Assembly (NCBI RefSeq): GCF_009873495.1
Contig: NZ_CP046703.1
Span: forward strand, 4,010,501 to 4,074,500
Reading direction: 5' to 3'
Origin: Nostoc sp. ATCC 53789
GTDB lineage: Bacteria > Cyanobacteriota > Cyanobacteriia > Cyanobacteriales > Nostocaceae
Length of the DNA stretch: 64,000 nt
Part shown: in pieces, positions 36,048-45,378 of the stretch
How the letters are laid out: each line of letters starts with the position of its first letter
Numbering within the stretch: position 1 is the first letter of the stretch
Notes under the pieces: generated by a model
Told to the model about the DNA's origin: nothing
Database searches by the model: none
What the model saw: only the letters and a program-made list of their open reading frames with translations
Made by a program: the position numbers and the translations under genes

Positions 36048-39000
36048 TCAAGTGCGTCCAGTGAGGTTGGCAACTACAACTGCTAACTCGGCGGGATTTA
36101 CTGGCTTAGGAACGTGGAGTTGAAAGCCTGCTAACAAAGCTTGCGTGCGATCTTCTGCCCTAGCGTATGCTGTTAACGCTACTGCTGGAATCCGCCCTCC
36201 TTGATCTGTTGGTAGCGCCCTCACTTGACGAATTAGTGCGTAGCCATCTTGTTGTGGCATACCGATATCGCTCACCAGTATATGGGGGCGAAATTGTTGC
36301 AAAGCAAGCAGGGCTTCACAAGCAGATGCAGCTGCTATGACTTGCGCCCCATACTGTCCTAGAATTGTGGTGAGTAAATGACGCGCGTCTGCCTCATCAT
36401 CAACAATTAGCACTCGCAAGTCATCTAATCTCGGCAGGTAATTATTAGCCTCTGGGACATCCACCAGAGATGAAGGCTGCTCTGCTGTATTAGCCTCTAC
36501 ATAAACGGCTTTCATCGGCAGATTAACAATGAATGTCGCTCCCTGTCCAATTCCTAGACTTTCGACAAAGACTGTGCCACCGTGTAATTCTACCAAGTGA
36601 CGGACGATCGCTAACCCTAATCCTAGTCCGCCATGCGATCGCGTGCTGGAACTGTCAGCTTGACGAAAACGTTCAAATACATGGGGGAGGAATTCGGCGG
36701 CAATTCCCGCTCCCGTATCACTCACGCGAATTTGCACGGAAGATTCAATCCGCTCTAATTGCACATCAACTCTTCCGCCTTTGGGTGTAAACTTGACGGC
36801 GTTGGAGAGCAAGTTCCACACAACCTGTTGCAAGCGGTTGGTATCACCCACAACTACCCCAACTTCAGGATCGAATTTACACTTGATGTTAATCTCTTTA
36901 GCCTCAGCTGCTGGGCGCACAGTATCGATTGCCGCCTCTACAAGTGGTACAAGTTTTATCCGATGGATACTGAGATGAAGTGTGCCTCTAATAATCCGTG
37001 ACACATCTAGGACATCTTCGATTAGTTGCGTCAGGGATTTAGTGTTACGCTCAATTGTTTCTAACGCCCGCGCAGTAGTAGCCTCATCAAACTTGCGATT
37101 TCTTAGTAGCTGCGTCCAACCCAATATGGCGTTTAAGGGTGTGCGGAGTTCGTGGGAGAGGGTGGCGAGAAACTCATCCTTCATCCGATTTGCTGATTCT
37201 GCATCGGCGCGTGCTGCTTTTTCGCGCTCAAGCAGTTGTTCACGTTCTTGCTCTGCTTGCTTGCGATCGGTAATATCGAGCATAAACCCATGTAGTAGCT
37301 GCGGCCCATTCTCATCCCGCACGACATTAACAATGTCATACAGCCACACAACTCTGCCATCAGCAGCCAACATTCTGTATTCAAATTCGTAATTATTCAG
37401 TGACAGCGAAGATTCTTGGCAATATTGAATAACCCACTCGCGATCTTCTGGATGTATATGTTTTGCCCAGAAATCATCGATATACCAGTCTGATAATGGA
37501 TAGCCAAGAATCTCAACGGTTTGCGGCCCTACATAAGTAAAATTTCCGTTAGTGGCATTCACCTCCCAAGGAATTATGCGGACTTTTTCGGTTAGCGTCT
37601 TTAACCGTTTCTCGCTCTGTTTTAGTGCTGCCTCCGCTAACTTGTGAAGTGTAATATCTGTGATTAGGGCAACAAATCCTTCAACTTTTCCTTGCTCACT
37701 AAACTGGGGAACGTAACTTACATTTATGTAATGGTTTGTGCCATCTTTATGAGGTAATTGGGTTTCATAAGTGACTTCCTCTCCAGAAAGTACTGCTTCT
37801 ACATAAGGAAGAATTGACTGATAAACCGACTCTCCCAGAATTTCTCTAATGTGTTTACCATAAATTTCGGAAGCGGGAAGCCCAAACCAGTCTTCATATT
37901 TCTTGTTATTAAAGCGATAACGCTGCTGAGTATCAACATAAGAAATCTGGACAGGCACAGCATTTGTAATTAGCCGCAGTTCATCTTCTCGTTGATGTAG
38001 TGCTGCTTCTGCTCGTTTGCGTTCTGTAATGTCGCGTTGAGTTCCCCATGCTCTGACTAAAAGCCCATTTTCGACAATTCCCACCAGATTATTCAAAAAA
38101 TATTTGGAATTACCTTGCTTATCTATTTCGTGAGACTCTGCATCGATTAGTCGGTAATTAGAACGGATAAAATTACGCAGGTATGCAATATTATGTGGAT
38201 CGGAGGGAATGAGAAAATCTCCTAGTCTGGCGTTGATAATTTCTTCGGCACGAGAACAGCCATACATCTGTGCCATTACATTGTTGCATTCGGCTAAGTA
38301 AACATATTGATAAAAATGTTGAATTTGTTCATCTTCTGGACAGTCTGCCGAAATTGGTACTTCTAGTTCAATGCACCAAATACCTTCTGAACTCTGCTCT
38401 AAAAAAGCGCGGTAGCGTTCTTCGCTTTGGCATAGGGCAAGCTCTACCTGTTTGCGTTCGCGTAGCGCAGCTTGCTGTTCGCTTAAATCAAGGACAAAAG
38501 AGATAATATCGTTAGAATTATTTTCTAACAAAGCAGAACCTAGCAGGATGGGAACACAGTTCTGGTCTTTGCAGATGTATTCGTTCTCAAAAGGCTGACA
38601 TACACCTTTGGCTTTGAGTTCTGCGTAGGCGTAGCCTGCCGTAGGCATCGCACTGTTGTTTGCTTCAATATATTTTGGTGAGATCATATCGCGCCACCGA
38701 ACCCGCCCGGCAAGTAAATCTTCTTGCGAATAACCTACCATTCGTAAAAAAGCATCATTGGCTTCTGCGTTGGCGTAGCCCGCCGTAGGTATCGCTCCAT
38801 CCATATTGGCTACAATTACCCCAATAATGTTGGACTCTACTAACCTTCTCAACTTTGCCTCGCTCACTTTTAACTTCTGCAAACTCATTTGAAGATGTTG
38901 TTTGGCAGTGCGTAACTCTGAGTTTAGCAAGGTGATGAATGTTGTCACCAGGACAAACAAGCCTAACCGTCTTATGTTGTCTAGACTCGCAACCGAGAGC

Positions 39001-39230
39001 GAAAACACTGGCTCTAAGAAAAAATAGCTAACAGTCAAAGTAGACAAAGCAGTAGCCAGCAACCCTGCTTCCATACCACCATACCAAGCACTAACCGCCA
39101 CGGCAGCAAAAAATAGCAGGAAAATAGTTGGTTTCAGTAGTGGCTGTAGCAATAGTGTTAGTAGCAATGCGCTACCAACAGCCAATAGTGCAACAGCATA
39201 GGGTGCTAGAAGGGAACGTGTTCCTTTCAA
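36048..39230 (-). CDS. Membrane hybrid histidine kinase (DUF4118, PAS repeats, HisKA-HATPase, REC)
   Basis: 1060 residues. Four membrane segments at about residues 8-105 form a DUF4118/KdpD-like N-terminus. At least four PAS/PAC units follow (about 130-670), each ending in a DITERKRAE-like link. The kinase core has His693 (LATLSHELRTP) and a complete ATPase (NLLSNAVKFTPKGG, VSDTGAGI, GGLGLGLAIVRHL). The terminal REC has Asp988 (LVSDIGMP). Within the first PAS, two in-frame repeat insertions encode PTAGYANA and PTAGYAYA (about residues 146-153 and 196-203). The reading frame is kept. The sensed signal is unknown. The kinase probably phosphorylates its own REC or a partner regulator. Confidence 0.88.
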   Translation of the reverse strand: MKGTRSLLAPYAVALLAVGSALLLTLLLQPLLKPTIFLLFFAAVAVSAWYGGMEAGLLATALSTLTVSYFFLEPVFSLSVASLDNIRRLGLFVLVTTFITLLNSELRTAKQHLQMSLQKLKVSEAKLRRLVESNIIGVIVANMDGAIPTAGYANAEANDAFLRMVGYSQEDLLAGRVRWRDMISPKYIEANNSAMPTAGYAYAELKAKGVCQPFENEYICKDQNCVPILLGSALLENNSNDIISFVLDLSEQQAALRERKQVELALCQSEERYRAFLEQSSEGIWCIELEVPISADCPEDEQIQHFYQYVYLAECNNVMAQMYGCSRAEEIINARLGDFLIPSDPHNIAYLRNFIRSNYRLIDAESHEIDKQGNSKYFLNNLVGIVENGLLVRAWGTQRDITERKRAEAALHQREDELRLITNAVPVQISYVDTQQRYRFNNKKYEDWFGLPASEIYGKHIREILGESVYQSILPYVEAVLSGEEVTYETQLPHKDGTNHYINVSYVPQFSEQGKVEGFVALITDITLHKLAEAALKQSEKRLKTLTEKVRIIPWEVNATNGNFTYVGPQTVEILGYPLSDWYIDDFWAKHIHPEDREWVIQYCQESSLSLNNYEFEYRMLAADGRVVWLYDIVNVVRDENGPQLLHGFMLDITDRKQAEQEREQLLEREKAARADAESANRMKDEFLATLSHELRTPLNAILGWTQLLRNRKFDEATTARALETIERNTKSLTQLIEDVLDVSRIIRGTLHLSIHRIKLVPLVEAAIDTVRPAAEAKEINIKCKFDPEVGVVVGDTNRLQQVVWNLLSNAVKFTPKGGRVDVQLERIESSVQIRVSDTGAGIAAEFLPHVFERFRQADSSSTRSHGGLGLGLAIVRHLVELHGGTVFVESLGIGQGATFIVNLPMKAVYVEANTAEQPSSLVDVPEANNYLPRLDDLRVLIVDDEADARHLLTTILGQYGAQVIAAASACEALLALQQFRPHILVSDIGMPQQDGYALIRQVRALPTDQGGRIPAVALTAYARAEDRTQALLAGFQLHVPKPVNPAELAVVVANLTGRT
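38619..38651. repeat. Palindromic 33-bp repeat inserted in frame (copy B)
   Basis: Differs at three bases from copy A at 38763. It encodes the PTAGYAYA insert in the first PAS domain of the kinase and has the GCGTAGCC/GGCGTAGG-type palindromic core seen in intergenic repeats. Confidence 0.75.
38763..38795. repeat. Palindromic 33-bp repeat inserted in frame (copy A)
   Basis: Encodes the PTAGYANA insert between DGAI and EANDAF, a place where PAS domains normally run without a gap. Same family as copy B at 38619. Confidence 0.75.
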
Positions 39231-39526
39231 TGTGGCTTCTCCTTTTATGCAGCTAGCTAAAGGATTATTCCCAAAATCAGCTAGAGAATGCGATGCGTTA
39301 GCCAGTCTGCGTTCGCTTCTAGCGTCTCGTAGAGAGCATCACAGTCCGTCGTAGACATCGCTCAATATTTATTATGCATCGAAATAATACACATTAAAGC
39401 AGTTATTTGCTGTGAATCTATCTAAAGGATTAAAGCTTAGTTTTAGCAGAGGTTAAATAGCTAAGATTTATCGCTCTAATTATATATTTTATATTTCTCT
39501 ATATCCGTCAAACAGCATAGCTGTAA
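39231..39526. other. Intergenic region between two minus-strand signalling genes
   Basis: About 300 bases with a GCGTTAGCC / GCGTCTCGTAGAGAGCATC repeat-like stretch near 39295-39345. No gene was recognised. Confidence 0.4.
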
Positions 39527-40828
39527 TTAATTTTTAAAATTAACTTCTTTTAGGATATAAGTCATCATTTCTCCTTTGCCTTTAACCTGAATTAAACCTC
39601 GTTTATCGAATAAGTATTTATCTTTTAAAAGCTGATAAGTTGCTTCACAGACCTGGATACTACCGGCTATTCCATGTGATTCCATTCTACTAGCAGTATT
39701 TACTGTATCTCCCCAGAGATCGTAAGCAAACTTTTTCAGCCCAATCACTCCCGCTACAACTGGCCCTGTACTAATGCCAACACGGATGCTAAATAATTGA
39801 TTATTTTCTGCATTAAAGATAGCTATAGCATTTTGCATGTCCAACGCCATATTAGCTATTGCTGAAGCATGATCGTTAGACTGATTTGGCAATCCGGCAA
39901 CAGCCATATATGCGTCGCCAATAGTCTTGATTTTCTCTACTCCGTGAAGTTCTGCTAATTGGTCAAATAAACAGAATATTGTATTTAAGAACTCAACTAA
40001 TTCCGTAGGAGATGTACGAGCTGAAAGCTCTGTAAAACCAACAATATCGGCAAATAATACCGTAACTTCCATAAAACTATCAGCAATAGTTGTAGGCTGT
40101 TGTTTTAATTGTTCTGCAATCATCCCTGGCAGAATATTTAGTAGCAGCCGTTCCGATTTTTGCTGCGCCAGTTCCATTGCTTTACGTGCATAAAATTCTT
40201 TTTTTCGCAAGCGTTCGTATAAGAATACAGAAAATACACAAATTATGCAAGTCCAAAAGAAGTATAATCCTTGTTCAGCATAAAAAGCTGATGGATTCTT
40301 CAATATAGGATTATATAAGAAATATAAGGTTAAATAGCAAATTATTGTTCCGAATTGAGATATTAAATGCATCCACCATTGAACTGGTATAATTGTAGCC
40401 TGAGTGAGAAACATCAGAGTCCAAATATTGCTTCTAGGTTCCAGATTATTAAACAATAAAGCTATATCAATTTGGACAACACAAGTTACAGCCCAGCATA
40501 AACTCAAAAAAATTAAGTCAGGATGGCGACGACCAATAGAAGTTTTACATAAACCCCAACAAATAAGAGTGAATAATTCTACGACAATCCCAATTTTAAA
40601 AGCGTATATCTTGGCTTCTAAATATGAATTTGCCCAAAGGAAAAAAGCGATTAAAGTCAAGCCAGCTACCAGCATAATCTGCGCCTGCAATTGTAGCCGT
40701 TTCAGTAGAAAGCTCTGTCGCTGTTCTTTGTAGGATTCGGCAAGGTTATTGTTGGTTTGCCGATTGGACATTCCGTGACTAATGAGGGCATCTAGTTGGG
40801 TTTTATCTGAGTTACTTGGATGAATCAT
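39527..40828 (-). CDS. Membrane-anchored class III adenylate cyclase
   Basis: 433 residues. Six hydrophobic segments lie between about residues 50 and 215, followed by a helical linker (MELAQQKSERLLLNILPGMIAEQLKQ) and a class III cyclase domain (about 240-430). The two metal-binding Asp are in VTVLFADIVGFTEL and IGDAYMAVAG. The Lys in EKIKTIGDAY and Asp in YDLWGDTVNTASRMES favour ATP over GTP, and VNTASR holds the transition-state Asn and Arg. It should make cAMP at the inner membrane. The six-span input domain differs from the CHASE2 type common in these organisms. The gene stands alone. Confidence 0.88.
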   Translation of the reverse strand: MIHPSNSDKTQLDALISHGMSNRQTNNNLAESYKEQRQSFLLKRLQLQAQIMLVAGLTLIAFFLWANSYLEAKIYAFKIGIVVELFTLICWGLCKTSIGRRHPDLIFLSLCWAVTCVVQIDIALLFNNLEPRSNIWTLMFLTQATIIPVQWWMHLISQFGTIICYLTLYFLYNPILKNPSAFYAEQGLYFFWTCIICVFSVFLYERLRKKEFYARKAMELAQQKSERLLLNILPGMIAEQLKQQPTTIADSFMEVTVLFADIVGFTELSARTSPTELVEFLNTIFCLFDQLAELHGVEKIKTIGDAYMAVAGLPNQSNDHASAIANMALDMQNAIAIFNAENNQLFSIRVGISTGPVVAGVIGLKKFAYDLWGDTVNTASRMESHGIAGSIQVCEATYQLLKDKYLFDKRGLIQVKGKGEMMTYILKEVNFKN

Positions 40829-40857
40829 GCACTTTTTGCGTTATTAGTAATCAATAG

Positions 40858-40970
40858 ACTAGGGAGTAAAGAAGGGAATAGGGTACAGGTTACAGGGTAC
40901 AGATTATTCCCTATCACCTGTAACCTAATCCCTATGCCCAATTCCCAATCCCCAATCCCCAATTCCCATA
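40858..40970. repeat. Short tandem repeats before the XPB-like helicase
   Basis: Contains GGGTACAGGTTACAGGGTACAG near 40880 with its near-complement CACCTGTAACCTAATCCC near 40916, then CCCAATTC/CCCAATC units that run to the helicase start codon. Confidence 0.7.
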
Positions 40971-40971
40971 A

Positions 40972-42570
40972 ATGGCTCGTACCCCTACACTAAATTTTGA
41001 TCGTGGCACATTAATTTTGCATCCACCACCACGCGGCAAAGGTTGGATGGATTATGCTACGTGGGATGATAGAGTTGAAAAATTCCGCATTCCAGCAATT
41101 AGATACCGATCGCTAGTAGAAGCACTACAAGCGGAAGATGTGAATTTTATCGATGAGGCCAAGCAATTTTATCCTGTAGATTTGGTTCCCACTCTGGAAA
41201 TGGAACCCTATCCCCACCAGACTGAGGCGCTAGCGGCTTGGAAACTGGCGGGTAGGCAGGGAGTGGTTGTGCTTCCCACGGCGGCGGGAAAGACTTATTT
41301 AGCACAAATGGCGATGCAATCAACGCCGCGCACGACGCTGATTGTAGTGCCAACTCTAGATTTAATGCATCAGTGGTATGCACATTTGGTAGCAGCTTTC
41401 CCCGATGCTGAGGTGGGATTGCTGGGAGGTGGTTCGCGGGATAGAACAGCTATCTTAGTTGCAACTTATGATAGTGCAGCAATTCACGCCGAAACCTTGG
41501 GAAATCAATATGCGCTGATTGTTTTTGATGAATGTCATCATTTACCTACAGATTTTAATCGGGTTATCGCTGAATATGCGATCGCACCTTATCGTCTGGG
41601 ACTCTCTGCTACACCGGAACGCACTGATGGTAAACACGCTGATTTAAATATTCTGATTGGTGAAGAAGTATATCGTAAACGCGCCGAAGATTTGGCAGGG
41701 AAGGCGTTAGCAGAACATGAAATTGTCCAAATTAAGGTAAAGTTATCGCAACTTGAGCGGGAAAGATACAATCAACTCATTCAAACCCGCAACGACTTTT
41801 TGAAGCAATCGAAGATTTCTTTGGGGAGTCTGCAAGGTTGGCAAATGTTTGTGCAAATGAGTGCTAGATCGCAATCTGGACGTAGGGCGATGTTAGCGCA
41901 CCGGGAAGCGAAAGATATCGCTTTGGGTACTGATGGGAAGTTGCGAATTTTGATTAATTTATTGGCAGAACATTATCCAGCAAGAATTTTGATTTTTACT
42001 GCTGATAACGCAACGGTTTATCGCATTTCTCAAGAGTTGCTAATTCCTGCGATTACTCATCAAACTCCTGTGAAGGAACGGCATGAGATATTAACTAAGT
42101 TTCGAGAGGGAAAATATAATACTTTAGTTGCTTCTCATGTGTTGAATGAAGGCGTTGATGTGCCGGCGGCTTCTGTGGCGATTATTTTATCGGGGACGGG
42201 TTCGGCTAGGGAGTATACTCAGCGATTGGGAAGGATTTTACGGAAGGGGAATATTGAGAATAAGCAGGCGATTTTGTATGAGGTGGTGGCGGAGGATACG
42301 AGTGAGGAGGGGACTTCGGCTAGGCGGAGAGGGGAGAGGACAAGGGGACAAGGGGACAAGGAGACAAGGGGACAAGGGGAGAAGAAAGGGAATTTGCAGG
42401 TTGTGTATGGGAGTGGGAAGGAAAGGAGTTTGAAGGCTGCGGAACAGTTAGAAATTAATTATTCAACCGGAAGTTCAAAATCTAAAATTCAAGATTCAGA
42501 TGTTACCGACAGACTTACTGATGCATCGCCAAAACGGGGAGGAGATCATCCCGAAGAGACTGAAGATTGA
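40972..42570 (+). CDS. XPB/Rad25-like superfamily 2 DNA helicase
   Basis: 532 residues. The SF2 motifs are clear: Q-like PYPHQTEAL, Walker A LPTAAGKTYLA (near 100), Walker B VFDECHHLP, motif III LGLSATPERTDG, motif V LNEGVDVPAAS and motif VI TQRLGRILRKG. An N-terminal damage-recognition-like region fits XPB. A DUF790 gene overlaps its 3' end, as in archaeal XPB-Bax1 pairs, where a helicase works with a structure-specific nuclease in DNA repair. The tail (about 445-480) contains GERTRGQGDKETRGQGEKKG, encoded by a GGGACAA-type tandem repeat like the intergenic tracts; this is probably a disordered insertion. Confidence 0.88.
   Translation: MARTPTLNFDRGTLILHPPPRGKGWMDYATWDDRVEKFRIPAIRYRSLVEALQAEDVNFIDEAKQFYPVDLVPTLEMEPYPHQTEALAAWKLAGRQGVVVLPTAAGKTYLAQMAMQSTPRTTLIVVPTLDLMHQWYAHLVAAFPDAEVGLLGGGSRDRTAILVATYDSAAIHAETLGNQYALIVFDECHHLPTDFNRVIAEYAIAPYRLGLSATPERTDGKHADLNILIGEEVYRKRAEDLAGKALAEHEIVQIKVKLSQLERERYNQLIQTRNDFLKQSKISLGSLQGWQMFVQMSARSQSGRRAMLAHREAKDIALGTDGKLRILINLLAEHYPARILIFTADNATVYRISQELLIPAITHQTPVKERHEILTKFREGKYNTLVASHVLNEGVDVPAASVAIILSGTGSAREYTQRLGRILRKGNIENKQAILYEVVAEDTSEEGTSARRRGERTRGQGDKETRGQGEKKGNLQVVYGSGKERSLKAAEQLEINYSTGSSKSKIQDSDVTDRLTDASPKRGGDHPEETED
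42332..42386. repeat. GGGGACAA tandem repeat inside the helicase coding region
   Basis: About six imperfect copies of GGACAAGG lie within the reading frame and encode the Arg/Gly/Gln/Asp-rich tail. The same units occur in the intergenic cluster at 4047-4222. Confidence 0.75.
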
Positions 42571-43714
42571 TCAAAAAACTTCGGAGTTGGCGATTGAGTT
42601 AATTAATTATTTTCAATCAGCAGTGGGGAAGACTCAGGGTGTGCTTGAGCGACAACTGACTGATTTTGAAGGAGATTCTACAGATTATCGGGTGAAGCGA
42701 GGGTTAGCTTATATTCTCAAAAGCAGTTTTTGCACTTTTGAGGTGGTTAGTCCTTTGGAACCACAGATGTTAAGAGAACGGGTGTTTTCGTTGGCTGCAA
42801 AGTCTGTTTCTAGTCGAGAATCAACTCAAGTTACTCTGAGTAAAATTGCTGATGAGTTAACTCAAGAACTTGAGCGGGAAGTTCTACTAGAACAGGTTCG
42901 GAATGGACTATACGCTGATTTATCTGAAAATAAAATTTTGACAGTGTTTGATGCACCAACAGCGCCAGATTTATTAAATCGATATAACTTATCCCAGGTG
43001 CAGGGTGTTTTTTATAAGGCCAGTAAACTGGTGTTAAATGCTCATCGGAATGTTCCGGGTGAATATAAGCTGTTATTTCGCTATCTGAAGTTGTTTCAAT
43101 TGATGGCTTATATTGAGGGCGATGCTGACCACGGGTTTACCATTACCATTGACGGGCCGACGAGTTTGTTTAATCCTAGTACACGATATGGGTTAGCGAT
43201 CGCTAAACTTATTCCCGCTTTACTTCACGTTACTAAATGGAGTCTTTCTTCCATTCTCCAAACCCGCGATGCTTATACAAATAGTTGGAAAACTGGACGT
43301 TTCACCCTCAATTCTGAATGTGGTTTAGTATCCCACTATCCACCGGGGAAGCCTTACGATAGTATGCTAGAAGCATCTTTTGCTGATAAGTGGGATGCTT
43401 TGAAAAGCGGTTGGGCATTAGAGCGAGAAGTTGATTTAATACCGATTCCCGGTAGTGTGATGATTCCCGATTTTCGCTTGGTGCATTCTGATGGACGCAC
43501 TTTCTTATTAGAAATTGTTGGTTATTGGCGGCCAGAATATTTACAAAAGAAATTTTCTCAGGTGCGGCGGGCTGGACGCGATGACTTAATTTTGGCAATT
43601 TCTGAACGGCTTAATTTAGAAAAGGCGGGAGTAAAATTAAATGATGTCCCCGCCAGAATTGTTTGGTTTAAAGATAAGTTATTGCCGAAAGCTGTCTTAG
43701 CTGTAATGGATTGA
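42500..43714 (+). CDS. DUF790 protein (Bax1-like nuclease partner of XPB)
   Basis: 404 residues. The start MLPTDLLMHRQNGEEIIPKRLKI matches the typical DUF790 opening, so the 71-base overlap with the helicase is real and in another frame. The C-terminal part (MLEASFADKWDALKSGWALEREVDLIPIPGSVMIPDFRLVH, then FLLEIVGYW) fits a PD-(D/E)xK nuclease core with Asp in PDF and Glu in LEIVGYW. Archaeal Bax1 is the nuclease that acts with XPB on DNA bubbles. The overlap suggests translational coupling. Confidence 0.88.
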   Translation: MLPTDLLMHRQNGEEIIPKRLKIDQKTSELAIELINYFQSAVGKTQGVLERQLTDFEGDSTDYRVKRGLAYILKSSFCTFEVVSPLEPQMLRERVFSLAAKSVSSRESTQVTLSKIADELTQELEREVLLEQVRNGLYADLSENKILTVFDAPTAPDLLNRYNLSQVQGVFYKASKLVLNAHRNVPGEYKLLFRYLKLFQLMAYIEGDADHGFTITIDGPTSLFNPSTRYGLAIAKLIPALLHVTKWSLSSILQTRDAYTNSWKTGRFTLNSECGLVSHYPPGKPYDSMLEASFADKWDALKSGWALEREVDLIPIPGSVMIPDFRLVHSDGRTFLLEIVGYWRPEYLQKKFSQVRRAGRDDLILAISERLNLEKAGVKLNDVPARIVWFKDKLLPKAVLAVMD

Positions 43715-43765
43715 TTATGGAGACTGGGTAATTGCTATTGGATATTTCATAATTGGAAAAGTCTT

Positions 43766-43808
43766 CCCTCATTCCCAGTCCCCAGTCCCCAGTCCCCAGT
43801 CCCCAGTC
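43766..43808. repeat. CCCAGTC short tandem repeats
   Basis: About five copies of CCCAGTC between the convergent DUF790 and DEAD-box genes. Confidence 0.85.
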
Positions 43809-43809
43809 C

Positions 43810-45141
43810 CTACTTAGAACGACGCGATGCGGACGAACGAGCCCCAGGCTTCTCGCCGTTAGTCGCGGGTGGCGCTGCTTTACGTTTAGCCGATGTCCGT
43901 GGTAAAGGTTTAGGAGTCCGAGGCGATCGCTTTTCACCTCCAGATTTGGGTCTGTGTTGCCGTCCATTGGGGATTGGTTCGGCCGTTGTATCGGGGTTAG
44001 GGCCAAAGCCAGCCACTACTTCCCTTGGCAAACGCTGCTCAATCAGTTTTTCGATATCTGTCAATAGACTGTATTCATCGACGCATACCAGCGATACAGC
44101 TTCACCTGACGCACCAGCACGACCAGTTCGCCCAATGCGATGAACATAATCTTCCGGTACATTGGGTAGATCGAAGTTGACTACATGGGGTAGTTCACTG
44201 ATGTCAAGACCTCTAGCTGCAATGTCTGTCGCCACTAATACCTGTAAGCTACCATTCTTGAATTTTGCCAGAGCATTGGTACGCACCGGTTGGCTCTTAT
44301 TCCCGTGGATTGCCAATGCTTGAATGCGGTCTTCACCCAACTGCTTAACTAAACGGTCAGCGCCATACTTGGTACGAGTAAACACTAGCACTTGATACCA
44401 ATTATCTCGCCGAATCAGGTGAGCAAGTAATTGACGTTTCTTGTCACGGTCTACTTGGTAAATTTTTTGGGCGATTGTCTCGGCGGTGACGTTGCGGCGT
44501 GCCACCTCAATCATCTTCGGGTTATTGAGCAACCCGGCGGCTAGTGCTTTAATTTTGTCCGAAAAAGTAGCGAAGAATAGCAAATTTTGTCGCTTTTTGG
44601 GCAAAAGTGCAAGGATGCGGCGGATATCATGGATAAAGCCCATGTCCAGCATCCGATCTGCTTCATCTAGAACTAAAACCTCAATATGTGACAGGTTTAG
44701 CGTGCCCTGCTGTACGTGATCCAGCAGTCGCCCTGGAGTAGCCACCAAAATATCCACTCGGTTCTTCAAACGCTGTTTTTGCAGATTAATACCGACTCCG
44801 CCAAACATCACCATCGAGTTTAGCTGCAAGTATTTGCCATACTCGCGCACGCTTTCTTCTACTTGGGCGGCGAGTTCACGAGTCGGGGTGAGAATCAGTG
44901 CCCGGATCGGGCGGTATCCATTAGATGTAACTTTGACGTTCTTTTCGGACGATAACCGATGTAGAAGTGGTAGGGTAAAACTAGCGGTTTTTCCAGTGCC
45001 AGTTTGTGCCCCAGCTAGTAAATCGCTACCCGATAAGACGGCAGGAATCGACTGTATCTGAATTGGCGTAGGTTCGGTGTACCCTCGCTCTGTAACCGCA
45101 CGGATAATTTCATTGGACAAGCCGAGAGTAGAAAAATTCAT
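43810..45141 (-). CDS. DEAD-box RNA helicase
   Basis: 443 residues from the ATG at 45141 ([12 protein letters not shown]), preceded by GGAG. A longer frame to 45270 adds 43 residues with no family similarity and is rejected. Motifs are complete: Q-motif [11 protein letters not shown], Walker [19 protein letters not shown] in [13 protein letters not shown], a motif III that reads FFATFSD where most relatives have SAT, and [10 protein letters not shown]. The last 70 residues are Arg/Lys/Pro-rich and disordered, probably for RNA binding. It belongs with cyanobacterial RhlE-like helicases that remodel RNA. It diverges from the IF-3 homologue. Confidence 0.92.
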   Translation of the reverse strand: MNFSTLGLSNEIIRAVTERGYTEPTPIQIQSIPAVLSGSDLLAGAQTGTGKTASFTLPLLHRLSSEKNVKVTSNGYRPIRALILTPTRELAAQVEESVREYGKYLQLNSMVMFGGVGINLQKQRLKNRVDILVATPGRLLDHVQQGTLNLSHIEVLVLDEADRMLDMGFIHDIRRILALLPKKRQNLLFFATFSDKIKALAAGLLNNPKMIEVARRNVTAETIAQKIYQVDRDKKRQLLAHLIRRDNWYQVLVFTRTKYGADRLVKQLGEDRIQALAIHGNKSQPVRTNALAKFKNGSLQVLVATDIAARGLDISELPHVVNFDLPNVPEDYVHRIGRTGRAGASGEAVSLVCVDEYSLLTDIEKLIEQRLPREVVAGFGPNPDTTAEPIPNGRQHRPKSGGEKRSPRTPKPLPRTSAKRKAAPPATNGEKPGARSSASRRSK

Positions 45142-45378
45142 AAAACTCCAAAAGTAACATCGGCCTGTCGCCAATGGCGGCGTCAGTCTTAGGCGGACGG
45201 ATAAAAAAGTCTTGAAAGGCTGGATGGGCAGTAACGCAAAGACTGAAGAGCGAGTGCCACAGTCACACATTCTAACAGAATGTAGCCCATTGTGTGGTTA
45301 AAGTTGCTCTGATTCAGTGTTGTGTTAAATTAGCATTACTTGGGATATAAAGTATTGAACAATTAGGAGAAATTCGTT

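Noticed and set aside
43668..44006. 112-codon minus-strand frame over the end of DUF790 and the DEAD-box gene
   Set aside because: A shadow of the DEAD-box gene and a CCCAGTC repeat tract.
45142..45270. 43-residue extension of the DEAD-box helicase
   Set aside because: No similarity to the family, and the ATG at 45141 has GGAG in front of it.
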